Of a DNA stretch of 22,941 bases, positions 9,058-17,039 are shown piece after piece. The stretch comes from a bacterium (GTDB taxonomy: Bacteria; Fidelibacterota; UBA2242): NCBI GenBank assembly GCA_018895675.1, contig JAHIOG010000619.1, forward strand, positions 1 through 22,941, in the 5' to 3' direction. Position 1 is the first letter of the stretch, and every line of letters begins with the position of its first letter. The position numbers and the translations under genes are program-made. The notes under the pieces are model-generated. The model worked only from the letters and a program-made list of their open reading frames with translations, was not told the DNA's origin and did not search any database.

Positions 9058-9083
9058 CTCCTCCGCAGGAGCATAAACACGAG
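9058..9083 (+). repeat. AGGA-loop palindrome family, degenerate copy 1
   Basis: CTCCGCAGGAGCATAAACACGAG (split here as CTCCGC, AGGA, GCATAAACACGAG) keeps the CCGC-AGGA-GC core and ACGAG tail of the family best seen at 17040-17063, but its 3' arm has drifted and no longer pairs fully. It lies 16 bases after the nagA stop. Confidence 0.5.
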
Positions 9084-9086
9084 ATA

Positions 9087-9134
9087 GCGCAAACCCGTTT
9101 TCGATGAAACGAAGTGGAATCAAACGGGTTGCGC
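9087..9134. repeat. Long hairpin after nagA
   Basis: The arms GCGCAAACCCGTTT (9087-9100) and AAACGGGTTGCGC (9122-9134) pair over 13 bp with one bulged A, around a 21-base loop. No T-run follows, so it is not a standard terminator; it sits in a patch of other palindromic repeats and is probably one of them. Confidence 0.55.
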
Positions 9135-9198
9135 GGATTTATGGAGAAACTATGACGATGTGCTTTGGTTGGGGATGCTGAAACCCATACCGAAAGTA

Positions 9199-9221
9199 TC
9201 CGGCATCCGATGGATTTGGCT
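9199..9221 (+). repeat. 23-nt dispersed repeat, copy A
   Basis: This segment, beginning TCCGGCATCCGA and ending GGATTTGGCT, recurs at 16780-16802 with a single T/C difference at 9211/16792. It contains a small ATCC/GGAT dyad. The surrounding sequences are not alignable, so only this core is shared. Confidence 0.6.
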
Positions 9222-9228
9222 TCCTTCT

Positions 9229-9259
9229 GGCTATGGAATTGTACTCTGTAGCCTTTTTT
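9229..9259 (+). terminator. Candidate rho-independent terminator downstream of nagA
   Basis: GGCTATGGA (9229-9237) pairs with TCTGTAGCC when read as 9245-9253 (two G-T pairs), with a 7-base loop, followed directly by six T at 9254-9259. It is plus-strand oriented and about 190 bases past the nagA stop, so it would end that transcript after the intervening repeats. Confidence 0.5.
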
Positions 9260-9263
9260 CACC

Positions 9264-9290
9264 GTTTCACCGTCGGAGCGGAGACGCGAG
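9264..9290 (+). repeat. AGGA-loop palindrome family, degenerate copy 2
   Basis: GTTTCACCG, then TCGG, then AGCGGAGACGCGAG resembles the family consensus with a changed loop and imperfect arms; the GAGACGCGAG tail matches the other copies. The stretch 9291-9447 that follows contains no further gene or structure I recognise. Confidence 0.45.
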
Positions 9291-9447
9291 TAAATATTCA
9301 ATCTATCCTGCTGGTAATTATATTTAGTGAATGGGGTTAATTGATCTAGCTACTGACTGGGCTTGATATTTTGAGAGTTTACTATACCCGTAGCTGCTCC
9401 TTGTCTATAAATCCTGACAGTTTTGGACGTTTAATTTAGGAAAATGA

Positions 9448-9825
9448 TTATATATTTTTCGAAAAATATTTCACATCTTCTAAATTCTTAAAATCATCGT
9501 CTTGCGTCCATATAGTTGCTTTATAAAATCTGCCAGTAGTATAAATAATACTATCAGCCATTGGAATTTTATTTTCAAGACTAAATTTTGCTGCTTGAAT
9601 TGATATCTCTAAATTCAAGTCGATAACTTTACCTTGTTTCATTAATGCAACTGCCTGTAAGGCGTCGTCTTCTCCCCTTTCTCGTAAAACAACTCTGAAT
9701 ACTTCATAAATGCTAATTGTTGGCACAATTAACTTTTCTATATCTTGAAGGGGGTGTGAAAATGATTCTGCATTTAAACCATCGCTAAAATATTCAAGCC
9801 ACCCTGAGGAATCAACTAAATTCAC
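9448..9825 (-). CDS. vapC: VapC-like PIN-domain ribonuclease toxin
   Basis: This 125-aa PIN-domain protein carries the acidic metal-binding set in order: D5 (MNLVDSSGW), E41 (ISIYEVFR), D91 (KIPMADSIIY) and D109/D111 (TQDDDFKNL). PIN toxins of VapBC modules cleave tRNA or rRNA when freed from their antitoxin. It overlaps the upstream AbrB-type gene by 4 bases (ATGA junction), the usual coupling in such pairs. Length and active-site residues are intact, so it is probably functional; its RNA target cannot be predicted. Confidence 0.9.
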   Translation of the reverse strand: MNLVDSSGWLEYFSDGLNAESFSHPLQDIEKLIVPTISIYEVFRVVLRERGEDDALQAVALMKQGKVIDLNLEISIQAAKFSLENKIPMADSIIYTTGRFYKATIWTQDDDFKNLEDVKYFSKNI

Positions 9826-10028
9826 AATCTATCACCTTCCCGGGTAAAATCTGTGTTTATTCCCCTCAAAAAACCTTTCATTTCGGAAATATTTTTTTCA
9901 GGAATCATCTCAATACGATTTTGATATTGTAAAACTTGAATTTTCTGTCCGGGTTTAAGTTTGAGCGAATTTCTCACCTCTTTTGGAATTACGACCTGAT
10001 ATTTTGGTGATATTGTTACCGTTTGCAT
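9822..10028 (-). CDS. vapB: AbrB/MazE-type antitoxin (VapB)
   Basis: This 68-aa protein opens with a SpoVT/AbrB swapped-hairpin DNA-binding domain (TVTISPKYQVVIPKEVRNSLKLKPGQKIQVL, residues about 3-33 with spacing typical of the family) and has a short charged tail likely to mask the partner PIN nuclease. AGGAG at 10036-10040 lies 7 bases before the ATG. Just upstream, CGTAATACG (10055-10063) is a 9-base palindrome and CGTTAC (10043-10048) is partly symmetrical with it, a plausible autoregulatory site. The gene ends inside vapC, typical of a toxin-antitoxin operon. Confidence 0.88.
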   Translation of the reverse strand: MQTVTISPKYQVVIPKEVRNSLKLKPGQKIQVLQYQNRIEMIPEKNISEMKGFLRGINTDFTREGDRL

Positions 10029-10109
10029 GACATTACTCCTATCGTTACACTTCTCGTAATACGTTAAGCATTTCGATCAAATTATGCAAGTATAACTTTT
10101 TTCACTGTT

Positions 10110-10127
10110 TCTCCGCAGGAGCGGAGA
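10110..10127 (+). repeat. AGGA-loop palindrome, copy 3
   Basis: TCTCCGC (10110-10116) and GCGGAGA (10121-10127) form a perfect 7-bp stem around AGGA, 15 bases beyond the end of the RND pump gene. In the plus direction TTTTT follows 8 bases later; in the pump's direction A-rich sequence follows, so it is a poor terminator for the pump operon. Confidence 0.65.
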
Positions 10128-10142
10128 CACCAGCCTTTTTAT

Positions 10143-13100
10143 CTACACAATTTTAGAAAGATCAAAGTCTTCCGGTTTTCCGATAGGCTTCATTTCACAC
10201 TTATGTTTCTTCATGGCGCGTTTTAGCGCTATCTGCTCAAAAAACAAGTAGATAATAGGGATCAATATTAATGTCAGCAATGTTGCTAATGTTAAACCTC
10301 CGATAACAGCGCGTGCCATCCCAACCCATAATTCGGCGCCGGAACCGAGTTTTAGAGCAATCGGAATCATAGCCAGAATAGTGGTTAATGCGGTCATTAA
10401 AATTGGGCGCATTCTGCGTTTTCCACCAATTAAAATCGCGACCCATAAATCATGTCCATGTTTTTCCCTTAACTGGTTAATATAATCCACTAACACGATT
10501 CCGTTGTTAACAACAATACCGACCAATAATATCATCCCAATTAAAGCAGTTACGCTCATTGTTGTACCAGTCAGGAATAAACCCCAAACGGCGCCTATTA
10601 TGGCTAATGGTACTGTAAATATGATGATAAAAGGATCCAATAATGATTCAAACTGCGACGCCATTACCATATATACCAAAAACATAGCAACAATAATCGC
10701 AATTCCGAGCCACATGAAAGATTCCTGCATGTCTTCAGCCTGACCGCCGATCTCCCAACGATAATTCGGCGGGAAATTCATCCGTCGGATCTCATATTCA
10801 ATATCTTTTAAAACAGATTGTAAATCCCGTCCGGTCACCGAACATGAGACACTAACCATTCTTTCCTGATCTTCACGATCGATCTGAGAAGCAGCCTCGC
10901 CTGAAATAATAGAAGCAACATTTTTTAATGGTATCTGAGCGCCGGTCAATGAAGTAATGAAAATATTTTCCAAATCTGTCTTTGACTGACGGTAAGATTC
11001 ATCAAGTTGAACGACCACATCGTATTCTTCACCACCTTCGCGGAATTTTGTTGCCAATTTACCTTTCACTGCTGCTTCAATTGTAGTGGCAACCTGATAA
11101 ACCGATAAACCGAGTGCGGAAATACGATCTCTGTCAATACGAATCTGGTATTCCGGTTTAGGTTGACTATAGCTTTTAATAATATCTACAACACCATCAA
11201 CTTTTTTCATCCGTTCTTCAAGTTCATCACCTAAAGTAGTAGTGATTTTGCGATCATACCCGAAAATCTTTATTTCAATATCTCCGCCACTCCCAAACAT
11301 CATACCGCCAGATTCCATAGTGATTTTTGTTCCCGGCAATTTTTCAAATCGCCTACGAAGTATCGATTCAATTTCAAAACTATCACGTTTACGGTCCTTG
11401 ACATCGGGAAGACTGATGTTAATCTCGCCTCGGTTTGAGCCGGAGCCAAACATTGCGGCAAACCCTTCGCCCATACCAAAACTAATTTGAACATTATCCG
11501 CTTCCGGAACTTCCTCATCAATAATTTTTTCAATTTTACGGAATGTTTTATCAGTTGTTGTCAATGAAGCCCTTGTTTCTCTTTCTACCCGAGCCTGAAT
11601 AAAAGATTGGTCGGTTTTCGGCATAAACTCGCCGCCAACTTTCGGGAAAACTATAATGGTAGCAACAATAAGCGCGATAATTACAACAAATACATATTTT
11701 TTATGACCTAATGCCCAGTCAAGTAGCCGTACATACCATTTTTCGGTGGCTTCGATAAAATTTCCAATACCTTCATCTAAATATCTTAATAGTTTGTTGT
11801 CGCTCCTTTTCTTTTCCTTTCCTAAAAGTCTGGATGACATTAACGGAATTAATGTCAGCGCTACTAACAATGAAACTGACAATGAACATACAATTGATAC
11901 AACCATATCCTTAAACATAACACCGGCGATACCCGGTACAAAAAAGATCGGAACAAATATTGCCAATGTAGTAAGCGTCGATGCTATAATTGCCACACCT
12001 ACTTCAGTGGTGCCGTCGTCAGATGCAATGCGGATTTCTTTATTCATTTCACGATGTCGAAAAATGTTTTCCAGAACTACGATAGAATTGTCAATTAACA
12101 TACCAACGGCGAGCGCTAACCCTGCCATTGAGATAATATTCAGGGTAACACCGATTTGACTCATTACAAAAAATGTAATGATAATTGAAACCGGAATCGA
12201 AATTGAGGCTACTAATGAACTTCGAACGTGTCTCAGAAAGAAAAGCAATACTAAAAATGCCAGAAAAAATGCCTGAACGGCCGTATTGGTAAGGTTGCTC
12301 AAGGATCTCTTGATAAATTTGGATTGATCCCAGATAATATTAAACTCAATCCCCTGTCCGATCTCTTCAGATATCTTAGGTAATTCTTCCAAAACTGCGG
12401 ATGCTGTCTGGACAGTATTCGCATCTGATTGTTTCTGTATGAACATAAAAATCGCAGGTTGATTGTTATTTCGTACAATTTCAGATTGTTCTTTATATCC
12501 ATCGATAACCTGAGCAACGTTTTTTAAATAGATCGGCGCCCCGTTTTGAACTCCTATAACAGTGTTTCGAATCTGGTCAACATTCGTGTATTCACCATAA
12601 GTCCTGACTGCATATTCAGTGTGTTCATCATCAATCAAACCACCGGGAATTTGCAGATTTTCCATTCCGAGAGTTTGAATAATTGCCTGTAATGCAACAC
12701 CATGAGCAGCTAATTTCCGGGGATCGATTAAAATTCGAATTTGTCGCTCCAAACCACCGGTAGTACCGGCAGAAGCAACACCGACAATACGTTCCAGAGA
12801 TGGTTCAATCCGATCAGTGATTAACTTACGCAATTCAGCCATGCCCAGCTTATCCGAACTGACTGTTATAAACATGATCGGTTGCATTGAGGGATTAAAT
12901 GCGAAACTCATCGGTTGAGATGCTTCGTCCGGCAGGTAATCACGTACAAAATCAATCATTTTTCGAACATCGATCTCAGCCTGATCCATATCAGTTCCCC
13001 AATCGAATTCCAGCAACAGAGTCGATGAACCTGATTTTGACCAACTGGTTATTTTTTCAAGATTTTCTACTGTTATGACTGTTTTTTCCAACGGTCGTGT

Positions 13101-13289
13101 TATAGAATTTTCAATATCTTCAGGACCAACACCTTTGTAATCGGTCATTATACCTATTATGGGGAATGTAATATCCGGATACAAATCAAGTTTAAGTTGT
13201 CCGAGGCCAAATAAACCAAATCCAATCGCAATAATATATATCATCGTAAAGGTGATGCCACGATTTATGGCAACTTTTGATATTTTCAT
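10143..13289 (-). CDS. RND-family multidrug efflux pump, inner-membrane permease (HAE/AcrB type)
   Basis: This 1048-aa inner-membrane pump uses the proton gradient to export hydrophobic or amphipathic compounds through the adaptor and TolC channel encoded upstream. It shows the duplicated RND plan: a first TM helix (residues about 10-30), a large periplasmic loop, TM cluster (about 336-500), a second TM near 535-555, second loop and C-terminal TM cluster (about 860-1020). In TM4 the segment GMLIDNSIVVLENI has D400-N401 where AcrB has Asp-Asp; D-N is common in other HAE branches. The stop of the adaptor gene lies 3 bases before its ATG, with AGGGG 8 bases upstream. Substrate unknown. Confidence 0.95.
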   Translation of the reverse strand: MKISKVAINRGITFTMIYIIAIGFGLFGLGQLKLDLYPDITFPIIGIMTDYKGVGPEDIENSITRPLEKTVITVENLEKITSWSKSGSSTLLLEFDWGTDMDQAEIDVRKMIDFVRDYLPDEASQPMSFAFNPSMQPIMFITVSSDKLGMAELRKLITDRIEPSLERIVGVASAGTTGGLERQIRILIDPRKLAAHGVALQAIIQTLGMENLQIPGGLIDDEHTEYAVRTYGEYTNVDQIRNTVIGVQNGAPIYLKNVAQVIDGYKEQSEIVRNNNQPAIFMFIQKQSDANTVQTASAVLEELPKISEEIGQGIEFNIIWDQSKFIKRSLSNLTNTAVQAFFLAFLVLLFFLRHVRSSLVASISIPVSIIITFFVMSQIGVTLNIISMAGLALAVGMLIDNSIVVLENIFRHREMNKEIRIASDDGTTEVGVAIIASTLTTLAIFVPIFFVPGIAGVMFKDMVVSIVCSLSVSLLVALTLIPLMSSRLLGKEKKRSDNKLLRYLDEGIGNFIEATEKWYVRLLDWALGHKKYVFVVIIALIVATIIVFPKVGGEFMPKTDQSFIQARVERETRASLTTTDKTFRKIEKIIDEEVPEADNVQISFGMGEGFAAMFGSGSNRGEINISLPDVKDRKRDSFEIESILRRRFEKLPGTKITMESGGMMFGSGGDIEIKIFGYDRKITTTLGDELEERMKKVDGVVDIIKSYSQPKPEYQIRIDRDRISALGLSVYQVATTIEAAVKGKLATKFREGGEEYDVVVQLDESYRQSKTDLENIFITSLTGAQIPLKNVASIISGEAASQIDREDQERMVSVSCSVTGRDLQSVLKDIEYEIRRMNFPPNYRWEIGGQAEDMQESFMWLGIAIIVAMFLVYMVMASQFESLLDPFIIIFTVPLAIIGAVWGLFLTGTTMSVTALIGMILLVGIVVNNGIVLVDYINQLREKHGHDLWVAILIGGKRRMRPILMTALTTILAMIPIALKLGSGAELWVGMARAVIGGLTLATLLTLILIPIIYLFFEQIALKRAMKKHKCEMKPIGKPEDFDLSKIV

Positions 13290-13291
13290 TA

Positions 13292-14431
13292 TTATTCCCC
13301 TTCTTCAATTATTTCAACCATTGAAGAATCAGATATATTATATTGCCCGATAGTTATAATATCTTCTCCGCCGTTTAGACCTGATATTACTTCTGCGTAA
13401 TTATTGTTTACAATATCAGTTTCTATCTGTTGCATTAATGCAACAGAATTCTTTACGATAAAAACATAATTTTTAGTATTTATACGTGTATTAGTTATCT
13501 CGCCTCCCAGGTATTCAAGCGATGTTTTTTCTATAATCGCATATTTGGGAACAACAAGCACATTTTCATGCTCATCAGTAACAATTTCGACACGCGCAAA
13601 ACCACCCGGTTTAAGACGATAATCAGGGTTGTCAATAATGATTTCACATTTTACCGTTCGAGTCATTGGATTTATTGTCGGATATATCTTGTTTACTATG
13701 CCGGTAAAGACATCACCCGGATATGTATTAACAGTAATATTTACTCGTTGATTGGGAATGATCAGCGCAATTTGACTTTCGACTATATCAATGTTTATTT
13801 TGATTTTATCCATTTGAACAATTGTAAAAGCAGGAAATTGTGGACTGGTCTGGTCACCAACGTTGTATGTTCGGGTTGAAATAATTCCTGATATAGGCGC
13901 TTTGATAAAACTATCATTTAATTGTTCTTTTGCTGATTTCAATCCTGCTTTCAATTGATTTACTGCTGCTCTGGCTGCCTCTTTCTGTGTTCTAACAGCA
14001 TCGTATTGAGATTGACTGACAGCATTTTGATCATATAATTTTTTAATTCTTTTCCATTCTGCTAATGCATTTTCATATTGTGCCTGAGTCGATTTTAATC
14101 CCTCTTCAGCTTGTATAACAGCCTGTTTTATCTTTATATTATCAACTACTGCAAGCAAATCCCCTTCATTAACGAAATCATTAACATCTACTTTCAATTC
14201 AGTCATCCGGGTTGGTATGGTAGAGAATACCCGCACTTCTTGATATGCTTCGAGATTGCCCAAATAAGCAATGTTACGTTCGATATTTGCTCGTTTTACT
14301 TTAGTAACCTGAACTGGAAATATCCGCTCTTTTTCATCCGATACAGTTGCTTTTGGTTTCCCACAGTTGCTAATTAACAATACAGCTGCAACAGAAACGG
14401 TAATTAATAAATATGACAAAATGGACTTCAT
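13292..14431 (-). CDS. RND periplasmic adaptor (membrane fusion protein), probable lipoprotein
   Basis: This 379-aa adaptor bridges the pump and TolC. It has a hydrophobic signal ending LLISNC (Cys23; Asn at -1 is non-canonical), a lipoyl/barrel-sandwich half (VRVFSTIPTRMTEL...VNEGDLLAVVDN), a coiled-coil hairpin (about 90-150, AEEGLKSTQAQYENALAEWKR region), the second half (FIKAPISGIISTRTYNVGDQ) and the beta-barrel segment (INPMTRTVKCEIIIDNPDYRLKPGGFARVEI). The ATG at 14431 is chosen over a TTG two codons earlier because AGGAG (14438-14442) sits 6 bases before the ATG and would abut the TTG. The ribosome site overlaps the tolC stop codon, indicating coupling. Confidence 0.94.
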   Translation of the reverse strand: MKSILSYLLITVSVAAVLLISNCGKPKATVSDEKERIFPVQVTKVKRANIERNIAYLGNLEAYQEVRVFSTIPTRMTELKVDVNDFVNEGDLLAVVDNIKIKQAVIQAEEGLKSTQAQYENALAEWKRIKKLYDQNAVSQSQYDAVRTQKEAARAAVNQLKAGLKSAKEQLNDSFIKAPISGIISTRTYNVGDQTSPQFPAFTIVQMDKIKINIDIVESQIALIIPNQRVNITVNTYPGDVFTGIVNKIYPTINPMTRTVKCEIIIDNPDYRLKPGGFARVEIVTDEHENVLVVPKYAIIEKTSLEYLGGEITNTRINTKNYVFIVKNSVALMQQIETDIVNNNYAEVISGLNGGEDIITIGQYNISDSSMVEIIEEGE

Positions 14432-14440
14432 TTTCAACTC

Positions 14441-15781
14441 CTATAACTGATTTATTGATTTTTTTAAGTTTGCCAGCGCTACATTATATTCAAATAGTGA
14501 CTGGTTATAATTCATTTTAGCCTGCTGTACAGCGAGATCGGCGTTTAAGACATCAAGTTGAGTACTGGCGCCTTCGGAATACATTAAACGAGCCAGACGC
14601 TGTGCTTCTTTGGCTTGCTCGATTGTTTTTTGTTGAGTCTGAACCTTTTCCTGCGCTTCTTTCACTGTAAAGAAGGCGCCTTTAACTTCCAGTTTAATAC
14701 CGTTAGTTAACGACTCCGCCTGGTGATCGCTCTCTTTAATTGCAATTTTTGCCTGTTGAAGTTTGGCGGAATTTTTAAATCCGTTAAAGAGCGGGATATT
14801 AATGCTAATGGAAGAGTTGAAAGATTTAAAAAAATCATCGCCGACAAATTTAAAATCATCTCGCTGTCCCTGATATTGATAAGCAGTTCCAAATACGATG
14901 GATGGCATGAACGCAGCTTTTGACATTGATAATTGCCTGTTGGCTATCTGTTTTTGATCGTTTATTATCATCATCTCCGGACGGGTTGATGTGGCAATTT
15001 CAATTAATTCGTCTAATGTTTTTTCCGTTAAATCAGAATATTTTAATTCCATTTCTTCTGTATAATTCAATTCAGTCGATTCACCGATTCCCATTATCAT
15101 TCTCAGCCGGGATTCCGCCAGTCGAAAATTATTCCTTGCCGAGACAACCATTGGTTTCATATTAGCCACCTGAACCTCTGCCCGTAGAATGTCAAACCGA
15201 GATGATTTACCAACGTCAAAAAATTTTCGGACCTGCTCCAAATTTTCCTGTGCCGATATTAATGCCTCCTCTGATACAGAAAGCGCTGATTGGCAAAAAA
15301 GTACTCCGTAATAAGCCGATGTTAAATTAGCTAAAATATTCTGTTCAGTCGATTTCAATTGAGACTGTGAAATGTTGTAAGCAAGTTTCGAGATCTGATA
15401 CCCGTTCCAGATCATTCCTCCTGTAAACACCGGTTGACTAAAGTTGATTCCGGAAGCAATTGTGTTTTCACTACCCATTTTGATATATAATTTTCCGCCT
15501 GCTGGACTAAAAAAATTATCCATTACCATCGTCGGTAATTCCCAGGCATGTTGAAGGCTTGAGAACGCATTTACTGTTGGTAGCAATCCGGCTCTTGATT
15601 CGATTATTTGCTGACTTGATCTATTTACTCCTTCACGAGCCAGTTTTATGCTTGGATTGTTTTCGAGTGTAATTTTTCTGGCAGTCTTAAGGTCCAGATC
15701 AAGAGTTTCAGCATATATAATGCCGAATTGAGACATCAGTAATATTGCAGCAACAAAAATTAAAATCCTTCTATTATTCAT
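14441..15781 (-). CDS. TolC-family outer-membrane efflux channel
   Basis: The 446-aa product is an outer-membrane trimeric channel component. A signal peptide (MNNRRILIFVAAILLMSQFG, cleavage probably after IIYA) precedes two repeated OEP halves, each with a long coiled coil: GVNRSSQQIIESRAGLLPTV and NLEQVRKFFDVGKSSRFDIL in the first, SKAAFMPSIVFGTAYQYQG and LARLMYSEGASTQLDVLNA in the second. The frame is open 15 codons further upstream, but the ATG at 15781 has AGGAG 6 bases before it and gives a clean signal peptide. It overlaps the tetR stop by 8 bases. Confidence 0.93.
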   Translation of the reverse strand: MNNRRILIFVAAILLMSQFGIIYAETLDLDLKTARKITLENNPSIKLAREGVNRSSQQIIESRAGLLPTVNAFSSLQHAWELPTMVMDNFFSPAGGKLYIKMGSENTIASGINFSQPVFTGGMIWNGYQISKLAYNISQSQLKSTEQNILANLTSAYYGVLFCQSALSVSEEALISAQENLEQVRKFFDVGKSSRFDILRAEVQVANMKPMVVSARNNFRLAESRLRMIMGIGESTELNYTEEMELKYSDLTEKTLDELIEIATSTRPEMMIINDQKQIANRQLSMSKAAFMPSIVFGTAYQYQGQRDDFKFVGDDFFKSFNSSISINIPLFNGFKNSAKLQQAKIAIKESDHQAESLTNGIKLEVKGAFFTVKEAQEKVQTQQKTIEQAKEAQRLARLMYSEGASTQLDVLNADLAVQQAKMNYNQSLFEYNVALANLKKSINQL

Positions 15782-16391
15782 GTGATTCTCCTGTATTATT
15801 TTCAGAGTGTTTTCCCACACCTTCAACGAACTGTTTTAAAATCTGATCCGCTAATTTTTTATTAATCGGTGGCGCGTCATCGAGAATGTGGTCTCTTGAA
15901 AAGAGATTCATTGTACCTATTAATCCATACATAAAGACTTTGACGTCAATATTTGCACTAAAGATGCCTTCGTCTATACCTTGCTGAATGATATCATGTA
16001 TTATTTTTTGCTGGCTTTCAAACATTTTGTGATGATCAAAATGCATATTTATTTTGATACCGCTGGTGAAGATACTGTTCATAAAACGACGAATTGTTGC
16101 CCGGTTCTTTGTGGGCTTAAACGGGGACAAAAGGATAGCCTCTAATTTTTCCAAGGTATTTTTATTTGAATTTTTAATGTTTTCGAGTTGAGACTGGAAT
16201 TTCCGGACAACAAACTCGACAACGCCAACAAATAACTTTTCTTTATCAGGAAAGTAATAATAGATGGCGGGTTTGCTGACGCCGGATTTTTCTGCGATTA
16301 AACGCATAGATGTTCCGTCGTAACCGAGTTCGCCAAAGCACTCGATGGCTACTCCAATAATTTTTTCTTTGGTATTTTCATTGTGACTCAT
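15774..16391 (-). CDS. TetR/AcrR-family transcriptional regulator of the efflux operon
   Basis: This is a 205-aa one-domain-plus-ligand-domain repressor. The N-terminal helix-turn-helix is typical (AIECFGELGYDGTSMRLIAEK then SGVSKPAIYYYFPDKEKLF, residues about 15-54); the C-terminal helical domain is variable and would bind the inducer. It is the first gene of the pump operon and overlaps tolC. AAGGAG (16398-16403) lies 6 bases before the ATG. The large inverted repeat directly upstream (16404-16439) overlaps the predicted promoter, so it should repress its own operon and release it when a pump substrate binds. The ligand is unknown. Confidence 0.95.
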   Translation of the reverse strand: MSHNENTKEKIIGVAIECFGELGYDGTSMRLIAEKSGVSKPAIYYYFPDKEKLFVGVVEFVVRKFQSQLENIKNSNKNTLEKLEAILLSPFKPTKNRATIRRFMNSIFTSGIKINMHFDHHKMFESQQKIIHDIIQQGIDEGIFSANIDVKVFMYGLIGTMNLFSRDHILDDAPPINKKLADQILKQFVEGVGKHSENNTGESHE

Positions 16392-16403
16392 AGCGTCTCC
16401 TTA

Positions 16404-16445
16404 CTTACCGGTCGGTAATATAACTAACCGACCGGTAAGCAGCAA
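16404..16445 (-). promoter_or_regulatory. Efflux-operon promoter with overlapping TetR operator
   Basis: The arms CTTACCGGTCGGT (16404-16416) and ACCGACCGGTAAG (16427-16439) are a perfect 13-bp inverted repeat with a 10-base spacer. Read on the minus strand, TTGCTG (16440-16445) and TATATT (16417-16422) are separated by exactly 17 bases; the -10 box lies in the operator spacer and one arm fills the -35/-10 spacer. Binding would block polymerase directly. The second arm abuts the tetR ribosome site. Confidence 0.8.
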
Positions 16446-16594
16446 GAAATATTTTATTTTCCCCTACGTTTATGAGATGATCTATACCGAAACTGTTAAT
16501 ATTTTTTTATCGTGAGCATACTTTCAACAGCTTCCAATCCATCAGAAGTAGCTTCATCGTGATAATTTTCAGTAAATGGGTTTTACTCACCACT

Positions 16595-16620
16595 CGTCTC
16601 AACGCTCCTGCGTTGAGACG
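16595..16620 (-). repeat. AGGA-loop palindrome, copy 4
   Basis: CGTCTCAACGC (16595-16605) and GCGTTGAGACG (16610-16620) form a perfect 11-bp stem; on the minus strand the loop is AGGA and the tail is ACGAGTGG, matching the copy at 17040. Compared with that copy, several stem positions differ on both arms with pairing kept. Confidence 0.7.
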
Positions 16621-16631
16621 GAGTCGCTTTT

Positions 16632-16656
16632 GGTTTCCGCCGAAGCATAGACGCGA
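16632..16656 (+). repeat. AGGA-loop palindrome family, degenerate copy 5
   Basis: GGTTTCCGC, then CGAA, then GCATAGACGCGATG shares the CCGC core and the GCATARACRCGA 3' arm with the copy at 9058-9083, so those two look like one drifted subfamily. Confidence 0.4.
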
Positions 16657-16689
16657 TGAAAAAGATTAAACAAACAGAATTGCTCTCTT

Positions 16690-16734
16690 GTTGCAGGGTT
16701 GTTCCATAGGAAGTCCTTCGGACCACTCTGCAAC
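16690..16734. repeat. Hairpin with nested GTCC-TTC-GGAC top
   Basis: The outer arms GTTGCAG (16690-16696) and CTGCAAC (16728-16734) pair perfectly, and an inner GTCC (16713-16716)/GGAC (16720-16723) with a TTC loop sits within them. The TTC-looped inner dyad resembles the one at 7644-7656. Confidence 0.5.
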
Positions 16735-16779
16735 CAATCTGTTCTTTCCATATAGGACTATAGCCCCGGGATTCACCTG

Positions 16780-16802
16780 TCCGGCATCCGACGGATTTGG
16801 CT
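16780..16802 (+). repeat. 23-nt dispersed repeat, copy B
   Basis: Second copy of the TCCGGCATCCGA...GGATTTGGCT core found at 9199-9221, differing at one base. About 40 bases later (16840-16852, GTCTCAACGCTCC) there is a half-copy of the stem seen at 16595-16620. Confidence 0.6.
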
Positions 16803-16889
16803 CGCTTCGCTCCCTGAAAATGGGTTTTTCGTATCGCTTGTCTCAACGCTCCAGCACTCCAATACTCCAACGCTCCACAAATAGGAATT

Positions 16890-16909
16890 AACAATCAGGA
16901 GTGATTGTT
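16890..16909. repeat. Perfect 8-bp hairpin
   Basis: AACAATCA (16890-16897) and TGATTGTT (16902-16909) close a GGAG loop; TACAT-AA-ATGTA (16911-16922) follows as a second small dyad. It may be a weak plus-strand terminator or one more member of the local palindrome patch. The rest of 16392-17126 holds no intact gene. Confidence 0.45.
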
Positions 16910-17039
16910 TTACATAAATGTAGGACAAACACCTGAGCGATCTATCTATGAACAATCTGATAGTATATGCAAGTAATTGAGACATTTGATGAAACATGGT
17001 TGATTGACGTGGTTACCGACTTGGCTTGGTAGATTGTAT

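Noticed and set aside
9038..9301. Minus-strand 87-codon open frame after nagA
   Set aside because: Composed of the palindromic repeats and the 23-nt dispersed repeat, and overlaps the nagA 3' end; not gene-like.
10110..10127. Hairpin as terminator of the efflux operon
   Set aside because: On the operon's strand the hairpin is followed by A-rich, not T-rich, sequence; it matches the AGGA-loop repeat family instead.
11746..12159. 137-codon plus-strand frame opposite the RND gene
   Set aside because: Antisense shadow of a strongly coding conserved transporter gene.
15782..15826. Longer tolC start at 15826
   Set aside because: It would add 15 residues before the signal peptide and lie deep in tetR; the ATG at 15781 has AGGAG at correct spacing.
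16583..16894. Minus-strand 103-codon open frame
   Set aside because: Its content is the repeat patch; the similarity to the 9038-9301 frame comes from the shared DNA repeat, not from a protein family.
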